The notes beneath the pieces were generated by a model. That model worked only from the letters and a program-made list of their open reading frames with translations. It was not told the DNA's origin and did not search any database. Source: Flavobacterium sp. (lineage in GTDB: Bacteria; Bacteroidota; Bacteroidia; Flavobacteriales; Flavobacteriaceae). Taken from it: a stretch of DNA of 6,626 nt. The position numbers and the translations under genes were made by a program. This document shows positions 1 to 6,154 of the stretch, one piece after another. Location: positions 1-6,626 of the forward strand of contig JAHEBK010000098.1 of the NCBI GenBank assembly GCA_024642295.1, read 5' to 3'. Position 1 is the first letter of the stretch, and each line of letters opens with the position of its first letter.

Positions 1-923
1 TTTACTTCAGCAATTACATCACTGGCATTACTACCATAATTTTGTTTTAATACAATTGCTGCTGATGGATGTCCATCTAGATTAGAATAAATGTCAAAAA
101 ATTCACTACCCAATTCAACTTTACCAATATCTTTTAAGTGTATGCTTTCTCCATTTGCATTAGCACGAATAATAACATTCTCATATTCTTTTGGTTCATT
201 AAACCTTCCTTTATAAGTCAAAACATACTCTAAAGACTGTGCTTCAATTCCTGAACTTTGCCCTAATCGTCCTGGACGACCAATAATACTTTGTTCTTGC
301 AAAGCCTCCATCACTTCCTCTACAGAAATCTTATAGGCACGCATACGGTCTGGATTCAACCAAACACGCATGGCATAAGTTCTACTTCCTAAAATTTGTG
401 ATCTCGCAACTCCTTTAATACGGTTGATTTCAGGAATCATTTTAACGCTGGCATAGTTGTACAAGAATTTTTCATCCATGTTTTTATCTTTAGCGTAAAG
501 ATTAACATACATCAACATACTAGGTTGAATTGGAGTAATCACAACTCCTTCTCGCTGTACCAACTCAGGTAATAAGGGCATCACTTGATCGACCCTAGTC
601 TTGACATTAATTACCGCTTGATTGGGATCGGTACCAGGTTCAAAGATAATTCTAAGAGTTGCTTCACCCGCACTAGTGGCATCTGTTGCCATGTATCGCA
701 TCCCTTGAACACCATTGATGGCATTTTCAAGAGTAATCAACGTAGATTTAACTAATACGTCGGCACTAGCTCCTGGATAGGCAATAAAAATATTAACCGT
801 TGTAGGAGCAATTTGCGGGAATTGTGATATAGGCAACTGCTTGATTGCAAGCGAGCCTATAAAAACAATCAAAACCGAAATCACAATTGCAAAAACGGGT
901 CTATGTATAAATTTACTAAACAT
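1..923 (-). CDS. RND (AcrB/HAE1-type) efflux permease, N-terminal part
   Basis: This is the inner-membrane, proton-driven permease of a tripartite RND efflux pump, cut by the left window edge after 307 codons; AcrB-family proteins are usually about 1,050 residues. The start is ATG at 921-923, where the protein begins MFSKFIHRPVFAIVIS, the typical RND amino terminus with an amphipathic start and a first membrane helix at about residues 9-28. AcrB-like landmarks follow: LPISQFPQIAPTTVNI just after the helix, YPGAS, the porter-domain stretch around EPGTDPNQAVINVKTRVDQ, MPLLPELVQ, then YAMRVWLNPDRM and LKDIGKVELGSE further on. No stop codon interrupts the visible frame. It lies 23 bp downstream of the adaptor gene on the same strand, so the two are almost certainly cotranscribed. 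The substrate cannot be deduced. A heavy-metal (CusA-type) pump is less likely because the sequence follows the AcrB/MexB pattern. Confidence 0.95.
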   Translation of the reverse strand, partial: MFSKFIHRPVFAIVISVLIVFIGSLAIKQLPISQFPQIAPTTVNIFIAYPGASADVLVKSTLITLENAINGVQGMRYMATDATSAGEATLRIIFEPGTDPNQAVINVKTRVDQVMPLLPELVQREGVVITPIQPSMLMYVNLYAKDKNMDEKFLYNYASVKMIPEINRIKGVARSQILGSRTYAMRVWLNPDRMRAYKISVEEVMEALQEQSIIGRPGRLGQSSGIEAQSLEYVLTYKGRFNEPKEYENVIIRANANGESIHLKDIGKVELGSEFFDIYSNLDGHPSAAIVLKQNYGSNASDVIAEV

Positions 924-946
924 TTCTTTTTATTTTAAGATTTCGA

Positions 947-2032
947 TTACTCTGCGTAAAGCTCTAGATGTGACAAAACATATTCCGGTTTTTCAACTTT
1001 ACATTCTATTTTTTGATTTTCTTTTACAAGACGTAATCCTTCTAGAAGTACTCTATCATTTACTGAGAGACCACTTTTTATAACAAAAATATGTGGCATT
1101 TCGGCTGCAATTACAACCTCTCTTGATTTAACTACGTTATCTTTAGTAATAACATATACATACTTTTTTTCTAAAACTTCGAAAGTAGCTTTTTGAGGAA
1201 TCAATAATGCATTTTTATAAGGTACAGGCATTTCAATACTACCCGTTTCACCATGTCTTAGCAATCTTTTTGGATTAGGGAAAGTCGCTCTAAAAGAAAT
1301 ATTCCCTGTTTCGTTATCAAAATCAGCTTCGATAGTCTCCACCACACCAGATTGGTTAAATATTTCATTGTTAGCCATTTTAAGCCCCACTTTCATTTTG
1401 TTTCCATTACTTGCATTTGTTTGATAATCTAAATATTCTGCTTCTGGGACATTATAGTATACCCACATTGAGCTATTATCTGAAAGTTCTGTAAGCAATT
1501 CACCTTCATCGACTAAACTCCCCTGTCTAACATGGAAACGGTCGATGATACCATCAAATGGCGCTCTTATTTCAGTAAATTGTAAATGCACTTGACTCAA
1601 GGACATTTCAGCTTTAGCTTTAGCCAATTTTGCTTTGGCCATAGCCAATTCATTAGCAGAAACTACATTTCCATCCGCTAATTTTTTAGTGTTTTTATAT
1701 TCAATTTCAGCAAAATCAGCTTCTGCTTTTGTTTTTTGTAATTCAGCTTCATACAAATTAGGCATGATTTTAAATAAAAGCTGTCCTTTTTTAACCGCTT
1801 GACCTTCGTCAACATAAATTTGTTGCAAATATCCTTTCTCCAAGGCTCTTAATTCGATATGTCGAATGGAATGAATTTGAGCCACATATTCTTTTGTAAG
1901 AGTGGTGTCTTTTTCAATTGGATTCGTTACTAAAAATTTAGTCCCTTCCTCTTTTACTTCTTCTTTGTCTGATTTACAGCTAGTGTGACACAACAAGGCA
2001 CACAGGCTTACGAGCATGAAAATTCTCTTCAT
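947..2032 (-). CDS. RND efflux periplasmic adaptor subunit (MFP/HlyD family lipoprotein)
   Basis: This is the periplasmic membrane-fusion protein that bridges the RND permease and an outer-membrane TolC-type channel. It has 361 residues, a normal length for AcrA/MexA-type adaptors. Residues 1-18 form a lipoprotein signal; the probable lipidated cysteine is Cys19 (context HTSC), followed by the charged stretch KSDKEEVKEE. The first half of the lipoyl (barrel-sandwich) domain is at about 48-89 (ALEKGYLQQIYVDEGQAVKKGQ). An Ala/Lys/Glu-rich coiled-coil hairpin lies at about 91-149, and the second lipoyl half at about 152-183 contains the family hallmark IRAPFDGIIDR and VRQGSLVDEGELL. The beta-barrel (about 185-265) and membrane-proximal domain (about 266-345, with LIPQKATFEV) follow. 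The ATG at 2032 is preceded by an A-rich stretch with no Shine-Dalgarno sequence. It is the first gene of the operon with the permease downstream. Confidence 0.95.
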   Translation of the reverse strand: MKRIFMLVSLCALLCHTSCKSDKEEVKEEGTKFLVTNPIEKDTTLTKEYVAQIHSIRHIELRALEKGYLQQIYVDEGQAVKKGQLLFKIMPNLYEAELQKTKAEADFAEIEYKNTKKLADGNVVSANELAMAKAKLAKAKAEMSLSQVHLQFTEIRAPFDGIIDRFHVRQGSLVDEGELLTELSDNSSMWVYYNVPEAEYLDYQTNASNGNKMKVGLKMANNEIFNQSGVVETIEADFDNETGNISFRATFPNPKRLLRHGETGSIEMPVPYKNALLIPQKATFEVLEKKYVYVITKDNVVKSREVVIAAEMPHIFVIKSGLSVNDRVLLEGLRLVKENQKIECKVEKPEYVLSHLELYAE

Positions 2033-2115
2033 AATGTTTAGCTTTTTAAGGCAATAATGTTTATTTGTGATACTTTATAAAAAACTATTTTGCACATAAA
2101 TAAAGTCATCCTTTA

Positions 2116-2130
2116 TTAGTTTTGAACTAA
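2116..2130. promoter_or_regulatory. 15-bp palindrome upstream of efflux operon
   Basis: This is a perfect inverted repeat, TTAGTT - TTG - AACTAA, lying 84 bp before the adaptor start codon and 34 bp from a larger dyad at 2165-2186. It lies where a promoter or transcription start for the operon could be, so it may be a regulator site. Six-base arms in AT-rich DNA also arise by chance, so support is weak. Confidence 0.2.
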
Positions 2131-2164
2131 CAAAAGATCCTATTCAATACAAAACAATGTGATT

Positions 2165-2186
2165 TTAGACCTTTAGAATGGTCTAA
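2165..2186. promoter_or_regulatory. 22-bp dyad, candidate operator for efflux operon
   Basis: The arms TTAGACC (2165-2171) and GGTCTAA (2180-2186) are perfect inverted copies. Inside them TT (2173-2174) pairs with AA (2177-2178), so only one base pair and the two central bases break a 22-bp palindrome. The GACC...GGTC core with about 20-bp symmetry is the shape of site bound by TetR/AcrR-type dimers, which commonly control RND pumps. The site is 133 bp upstream of the adaptor start codon. It also lies 11 bp after the stop codon of the small gene at 2198-2620, so an RNA hairpin at that gene's 3' end is the main alternative, but no T-run follows it on either strand. No regulator gene is visible in the window. 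Confidence 0.4.
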
Positions 2187-2197
2187 TAGATATTATA

Positions 2198-2620
2198 TCA
2201 TAATCGGAATACCTGATAAATAACAAATATTTTACAGGATGAAAAATAATATAAAGGGGTTTTAAAAGGAACCCGTTTTTTAATATAACTAGTAAAGTTA
2301 CTAGTGGATAAAGTACTGTAATACGATGAAAAGTAATTATTTGCAACTATTCCTTTTTTGGCTGAAATAGTTTCTTCTTCTTCTACTTCATTATCAGTGG
2401 CACGAAGTTTTAGAATCGAATTTTGTTCTGGAGATTGATTTAGCTTAAGAAATAACCCAGGTATCATCTGATTATTTTCAAAATTGAAGTGCATCAATTT
2501 ATCAGAATTCATTGCTAATGAAGAAATATTTCCTTGCGAACCACGAGCACACAGTTGACTATATCCACTAAAAAGGATAACAATTACAGGGAGAATAAAT
2601 TTGGTTGCTAAATTCTTCAT
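2198..2620 (-). CDS. Small secreted hypothetical protein with aromatic C-terminus
   Basis: I cannot assign a function. The preferred start is ATG at 2620, giving 140 residues; a TTG one codon upstream (2623) would add one residue. Residues 1 to about 26 (MKNLATKFILPVIVILFSGY onward) form a Sec signal peptide with probable cleavage near CARG, so the product should leave the cytoplasm. Cys24 lacks a good lipobox. The middle is polar, with an acidic cluster EVEEEE at 78-83. The last 45 residues are rich in Tyr/Phe/Ser (YFSSYYSTLSTSNF) and end in a basic and aromatic tail (KKRVPFKTPLYYF then VIYQVFRL). From memory only, similar short proteins ending in VFR followed by a hydrophobic residue occur in other Flavobacterium genomes. 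The plausible signal peptide and clean start suggest a real gene. It sits between valS, which is terminated upstream of it, and the efflux operon, so it probably has its own promoter. Confidence 0.65.
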   Translation of the reverse strand: MKNLATKFILPVIVILFSGYSQLCARGSQGNISSLAMNSDKLMHFNFENNQMIPGLFLKLNQSPEQNSILKLRATDNEVEEEETISAKKGIVANNYFSSYYSTLSTSNFTSYIKKRVPFKTPLYYFSSCKIFVIYQVFRL

Positions 2621-2739
2621 CAAGCGCGAAATTACATAAACTTAATTATATATTTCAATTCCAATATAATAAAATACTGTTAAATGGAATTAAAGACTGT
2701 TATTAAATGTTTTTTCGCAGTTATTTAGCCTTTGTTCTA

Positions 2740-2782
2740 TAAAAAAACCAATCCTGACCCGAATATCGAGATCAGCATTGGT
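2740..2782 (-). terminator. Intrinsic terminator of valS
   Basis: On the minus strand, 28 bp after the valS stop codon, ACCAAT-G-CTGA pairs with TCAG-G-ATTGGT (plus-strand arms 2747-2757 and 2772-2782, with one internal mismatch). Shorter pairing is possible within the loop. A run of seven T follows directly (2741-2747, read on the minus strand). Stem plus T-tract is a standard Rho-independent terminator, and it separates valS from the small gene downstream. Confidence 0.85.
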
Positions 2783-2809
2783 ATTTAATTTTATAAATTA
2801 AGTATTGTT

Positions 2810-5503
2810 TTATTGCAATCCAGCTAAACTTTGTTCAATGGTAGCAATTTTTGCCAAAGCATCGGCTTCTTTTTGACGTTCGTTAGCAATCACTTTTTCT
2901 GGAGCACCAGCTACAAATTTCTCATTTAACAACTTTCCTTGAACTGATTTAAGGAAACCTTTGGTATAATTTAACTCTGTAGTTAATTTTGTAATTTCTT
3001 CCTCAACATTAATATTTCCTGTAATTGGAATAAAATATTCATTTGAATTCACACGATAAGACAATGCACCTTCTACTTTTTCAGATACATATTCAAAGGA
3101 AGAAAGGTTTCCTAATTTAGCAACCACAGTATCAAAATATGTCGAAACACCATCATTGTTAATTGCTTTCAGCTCAATCGTATCTTTGAACGGGATGTTT
3201 TTATCTTTACGAATGGTTCGCAATCCTGAAATAACATCCATTGTAATTTCAAAATCTGATATCAGACTCGCATTAAAAGGTTTTGCTTCTGGCCAAGTCG
3301 AAACAATTAAAGCTTCTTCTGGGGTCCTTTCAGTGATATGTTGCCAAATTTCTTCAGTCAAGAATGGCATAAATGGATGCAATAACTTCAAGTTATTTTC
3401 TAGCATTTCTATCGCTTTCGCAAAAGTGATGCTGTCAATTGGCTGTTGGTATGCAGGTTTAATCATTTCTAAAAACCAAGAACAGAAATCATCCCAAACC
3501 AATTTATAAATCCCCATCAAAGCTTCTGAAATTCGGTATTTTTCGAAATTATCTTCAATTTCTAAAAGCGTTTGTTGCAACTTCGCTTCATACCATTCAA
3601 TAGCCACTTTAGAAGATTCTGGTTGAGGAATAACATCTGAAACTTCCCAACCCTTGATTAATTTAAACGCATTCCATATTTTATTTGAAAATCCTTTTCC
3701 TTGGTTGCATAACTCTTCATCAAACATAATATCGTTTCCTGCCGAAGCGCTCAACAACAATCCTACACGAACTCCGTCAGCTCCAAATTTCTCTATTAAC
3801 TCTAATGGTTCTGGAGAGTTCCCAAGAGATTTAGACATTTTACGTCTTTGCTTATCACGAACTAAACCAGTCAAATAAACATTGGTAAATGGTTTTTCAC
3901 CAGCGTATTCATACCCTGCAATAATCATTCTCGCGACCCAGAAAAAGAGAATGTCTGGACCTGTAACTAAATCATTGGTTGGATAGTAATACTTAAACTC
4001 TTCGTTTTCTGGATCCATAATCCCTCCAAAAACCGACATTGGCCACAGCCAAGACGAAAACCAGGTGTCAAGTGCATCGGCGTCTTGTTTTAAATCTTTA
4101 GTTTCAAGTTTAATGTTTGAAGTTTTTTCTTTGGCTAAAGCCAAAGCCTCTTCAATATTTTCAGCAACTACAAAATCTTCTTTTCCGTCACCATAGAAAT
4201 AGGCAGGAATTTGTTGTCCCCACCACAATTGACGAGAGATATTCCAATCACGAATATTGTTTAACCAATGTGCATAAGTATTTTCAAATCGTTTTGGATG
4301 TAATTTAATAGCACCATCAACCAATACGGATTGGATTGCGGGTTTTACCAATTCTTCCATTTTAAGGAACCATTGGTCTGACAAACGTGGTTCAATTACC
4401 GCCTTTGTTCTTTCAGAAGTTCCTACTTTATTCAAATGTACTTCGGTTTTTACCAAAGCACCATTTTCTTCTAATTCTTTTGCAATCGCTTCACGAACAG
4501 CAAAACGATCTTGTCCTTGGTAATGTAATCCAAAACTATTCAAACTCGCATCTTCATTGAAAATATCGATAATCTCCAAGTTGTGCTTCTCTCCTAGGGT
4601 CTTATCATTCATATCGTGGGCAGGCGTTACTTTCAAACATCCTGTTCCAAATTCGATGTCTACATATTCATCTTCGATAATTGGAATTACACGACCACAA
4701 ATAGGCACAATCGCTTTTTTGCCTTTCAAATGAGCAAAACGCTCGTCATTAGGATTGATACAAATAGCAGTATCTCCAAAAATAGTTTCTGGACGTGTTG
4801 TTGCTACTGTCAAAAAGTCCTCCCCCGACCCCTCCGAAGGAGGGGAGCCAGCAGTACCAACTCCCTCTCCTTCGGAGAGGTCTGGGGAGAGGATTTTATA
4901 TTTTAAGAAATATAATTTCCCTTGTCTTTCTTCAAAAATAACTTCTTCGTCAGATAAGGTTGTTTTAGCTTCTGGATCCCAGTTTACCATTCGGTATCCT
5001 CGATAAATCAACCCTTTGTTGTATAAATCCACAAAAGACTTAATTACAGAAGCAGACATATCTGGATCCATTGTAAACTTGGTGCGTTCCCAATCACAAG
5101 AACAACCCAATTGTTTTAATTGTTCTAAAATGGTTCCACCATATTTGTCTGTCCAATCATAGGCATGTTTTAGAAATTCCTCACGAGTTAAATCAGATTT
5201 ACTAATCCCTTCTGATTTTAATTTGGCAACAACCTTGGCTTCAGTTGCAATGGATGCATGATCGGTTCCGGGAACCCAACAAGCATTAAATCCTTTTAAT
5301 CGAGCTCTTCGAATTAAAACATCCTGAATCGTATTGTTTAACATATGTCCCATGTGTAGTACTCCGGTAACGTTTGGTGGGGGAATAACAATGCTGTATG
5401 GTGTTCTATGATCTGGTTTAGAATGAAAATAATTATTCTTTATCCAGTAGTCATACCACTTGTTCTCAATATTTTTAGCGTCAAATTGTGCAGGAATTGT
5501 CAT
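2810..5503 (-). CDS. valS: Valyl-tRNA synthetase with in-frame palindromic insert
   Basis: This cytoplasmic class I aminoacyl-tRNA synthetase attaches valine to tRNA-Val and edits mischarged threonine. It has 897 residues. The ATP-binding HIGH motif is HMGH at 50-53 within PPPNVTGVLHMGH, and KMSKS is at 555-559 in RRKMSKSLGNSPEP. The CP1 editing domain is recognised by TVATTRPETIFGDTA (about 232-246) and TPAHD (293-297, including the conserved editing-site Asp297). An anticodon-binding helical domain and the ValRS-type C-terminal coiled coil (about 830-897) complete the protein. The start ATG at 5503 gives the usual amino terminus. Residues about 204-229 (ILSPDLSEGEG to GSGED) are extra relative to my recollection of ValRS and are encoded by a palindromic C/G-rich element. 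They lie between the strand GKLYFLKYK and the strand FLTVATTRPET, so they probably form a surface loop at the core/editing junction. The gene is monocistronic, with its own candidate promoter and terminator. Confidence 0.98.
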   Translation of the reverse strand: MTIPAQFDAKNIENKWYDYWIKNNYFHSKPDHRTPYSIVIPPPNVTGVLHMGHMLNNTIQDVLIRRARLKGFNACWVPGTDHASIATEAKVVAKLKSEGISKSDLTREEFLKHAYDWTDKYGGTILEQLKQLGCSCDWERTKFTMDPDMSASVIKSFVDLYNKGLIYRGYRMVNWDPEAKTTLSDEEVIFEERQGKLYFLKYKILSPDLSEGEGVGTAGSPPSEGSGEDFLTVATTRPETIFGDTAICINPNDERFAHLKGKKAIVPICGRVIPIIEDEYVDIEFGTGCLKVTPAHDMNDKTLGEKHNLEIIDIFNEDASLNSFGLHYQGQDRFAVREAIAKELEENGALVKTEVHLNKVGTSERTKAVIEPRLSDQWFLKMEELVKPAIQSVLVDGAIKLHPKRFENTYAHWLNNIRDWNISRQLWWGQQIPAYFYGDGKEDFVVAENIEEALALAKEKTSNIKLETKDLKQDADALDTWFSSWLWPMSVFGGIMDPENEEFKYYYPTNDLVTGPDILFFWVARMIIAGYEYAGEKPFTNVYLTGLVRDKQRRKMSKSLGNSPEPLELIEKFGADGVRVGLLLSASAGNDIMFDEELCNQGKGFSNKIWNAFKLIKGWEVSDVIPQPESSKVAIEWYEAKLQQTLLEIEDNFEKYRISEALMGIYKLVWDDFCSWFLEMIKPAYQQPIDSITFAKAIEMLENNLKLLHPFMPFLTEEIWQHITERTPEEALIVSTWPEAKPFNASLISDFEITMDVISGLRTIRKDKNIPFKDTIELKAINNDGVSTYFDTVVAKLGNLSSFEYVSEKVEGALSYRVNSNEYFIPITGNINVEEEITKLTTELNYTKGFLKSVQGKLLNEKFVAGAPEKVIANERQKEADALAKIATIEQSLAGLQ
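4818..4893. repeat. 76-bp palindromic C/G-rich element inserted in valS
   Basis: The left half (4818-4847) and the right half (4861-4893) are inverted copies that match at nearly every position, apart from three single-base gaps and one substitution, around a 13-bp centre. Each half holds its own hairpin: CCCCTCC-GAA-GGAGGGG at 4829-4845 and CCTCTCC-TTC-GGAGAGG at 4864-4880. Weak A/T pairing extends a few bases outside (AAA at 4814-4816, TTT at 4895-4897). Base composition differs sharply from the surrounding AT-rich valS. Read on the minus strand it encodes valS residues 204-229 in frame, and none of the six frames contains a stop. It has the form of a short non-autonomous palindromic repeat (MITE-like or REP-like). 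I recall similar CCCTCC...GGAGGG repeats in Bacteroidota genomes but could not verify this. Confidence 0.8.
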
Positions 5504-5510
5504 TTTATTC

Positions 5511-5573
5511 TTTATTTATTTAATCGGTTATTTGTTTGAATCAATTAAATGAATAACCGATTAAACAAATAAA
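5511..5573 (-). promoter_or_regulatory. Long inverted repeat in valS leader
   Basis: The 22-base arms at 5511-5532 and 5552-5573 are complementary except at one position (5518/5566), with a core of AATCGGTTAT facing ATAACCGATT and a 19-base loop. In the minus-strand (valS-sense) RNA the single non-match is a G.U wobble, so the stem is continuous; in plus-strand RNA it would be an A.C mismatch. The hairpin ends 7 bases before the valS ATG. If the candidate promoter at 5613-5642 is right, it lies wholly within the valS mRNA leader, where it could affect ribosome access or mRNA stability. It has no T-run on the valS side, so it is not an ordinary terminator, and I see no T-box features. Confidence 0.6.
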
Positions 5574-5612
5574 CTTTTCTTTTGGTCTGATTTTTGTATT
5601 TTATATCGGGAA

Positions 5613-5642
5613 CAAAAGTAAATAATAAAGTACACTATAAAA
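5613..5642 (-). promoter_or_regulatory. Candidate valS promoter (Bacteroidota type)
   Basis: On the minus strand, TACTTTTG (5613-5620) matches the Bacteroidota -7 consensus TAnnTTTG exactly. A TTT (5640-5642), one base off the -33 TTG, lies 19 bp upstream. This would start valS transcription around 5606 and give a leader of about 100 nt that includes the hairpin at 5511-5573. The weak -33 element limits confidence. Confidence 0.45.
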
Positions 5643-5656
5643 AGAGAAATAAATAT

Positions 5657-5686
5657 TTGTGTACTAATTAAAACAAAGTATATTTA
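5657..5686 (+). promoter_or_regulatory. Candidate promoter of the DUF1573-type gene
   Basis: TTG at 5657-5659 is followed after 19 bp by TATATTTA (5679-5686), one base from the Bacteroidota -7 consensus TAnnTTTG. Initiation would fall in the low 5690s, leaving a leader of only about 15 nt before the ATG at 5708. Confidence 0.4.
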
Positions 5687-5707
5687 CTTTAATTAAAACT
5701 AAATCAG

Positions 5708-6097
5708 ATGAAAAAAATAGCCGCTTTTATAGCCTTCCTGACATTTTGTTGTATTGGGTATGCTCAAAATGGAGCTAAAATTGATTTCAAAGCCAAAAAC
5801 AACACAATAGATTTCGGAACCATTTCAAAAGACAAAGACAATGGAATACGCATTTTTGATTATACGAATACGGGTAATACACCTTTAACCATCTACTCTG
5901 TTCAATCCACTTCAAGTTGTACTATTCTTTCAAAAACACCTGAAACTGTTTTACCTGGGAAATCTGGAAAAATTGAAATCAAATACAATATGACCCCTGG
6001 TCCTATCCGAAAAACAATCACAGTAGAATCAAATGCCATCAATTATGATGAAGGTAGAATTCCCTTAAAAATTAAAGGGGAAGTTGTATCCAACTAA
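5708..6097 (+). CDS. Small exported DUF1573-type Ig-like protein
   Basis: The 129-residue protein carries a Sec signal peptide (MKKIAAFIAFLTFCCIGYAQ, cleavage probably near YAQ-N) and then a single Ig-like beta-sandwich of the DUF1573 / ASPM-SPD-2-Hydin type at about 24-127. Recognisable elements are IDFGTISKDKDN, FDYTNTGNTPLTIYSV, a Ser/Cys site STSSCT (67-72), LPGKSGKIEIKYN (82-94) and ITVESNA followed by a closing strand IPLKIKGEV. The usual family motif SCGCT is altered: one of its two cysteines is a serine, leaving only Cys71. The molecular role of the family is unknown; the product should be periplasmic or surface-associated. No lipobox or C-terminal secretion domain is visible. The gene is divergent from valS and followed by its own terminator, so it is probably transcribed alone. 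Confidence 0.85.
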   Translation: MKKIAAFIAFLTFCCIGYAQNGAKIDFKAKNNTIDFGTISKDKDNGIRIFDYTNTGNTPLTIYSVQSTSSCTILSKTPETVLPGKSGKIEIKYNMTPGPIRKTITVESNAINYDEGRIPLKIKGEVVSN

Positions 6098-6115
6098 AAG
6101 AATAATTTAATTTTT

Positions 6116-6154
6116 AAAATACTCCTTGAATTCTTTTTGGAGTATTTTTTTTTT
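6116..6154 (+). terminator. Intrinsic terminator after the DUF1573-type gene
   Basis: The arms AAAATACTCC (6116-6125) and GGAGTATTTT (6139-6148) form a perfect 10-bp stem with a 13-base loop. A run of ten T (6145-6154) overlaps the end of the stem. It lies 18 bp after the stop codon and is a textbook Rho-independent terminator for the plus strand. Confidence 0.9.

Noticed and set aside
841..1083. An 80-codon plus-strand frame spanning the adaptor/permease junction.
   Set aside because: It runs antisense to two well-supported genes and has low-complexity hydrophobic composition; it is a shadow frame.
2131..2157. TTG...ATCTTTTG on the minus strand as the efflux operon promoter.
   Set aside because: The -7 element deviates from TAnnTTTG at both of its first two positions and the spacing of 16 bp is short, so I could not support a promoter call.
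3156..3878. Plus-strand frames antisense to the 3' half of valS.
   Set aside because: The minus-strand ValRS protein is conserved throughout, and these frames show no independent signals.
4616..5006. Two overlapping plus-strand frames crossing the palindromic element in valS.
   Set aside because: They are antisense to a certain valS gene and stay open partly because the element has no stops; they show no protein-like features.
5511..5573. The valS leader hairpin as a bidirectional terminator or T-box.
   Set aside because: It lies between divergent genes where no transcript needs to end, has no T-run on either side, and shows no T-box sequence features.
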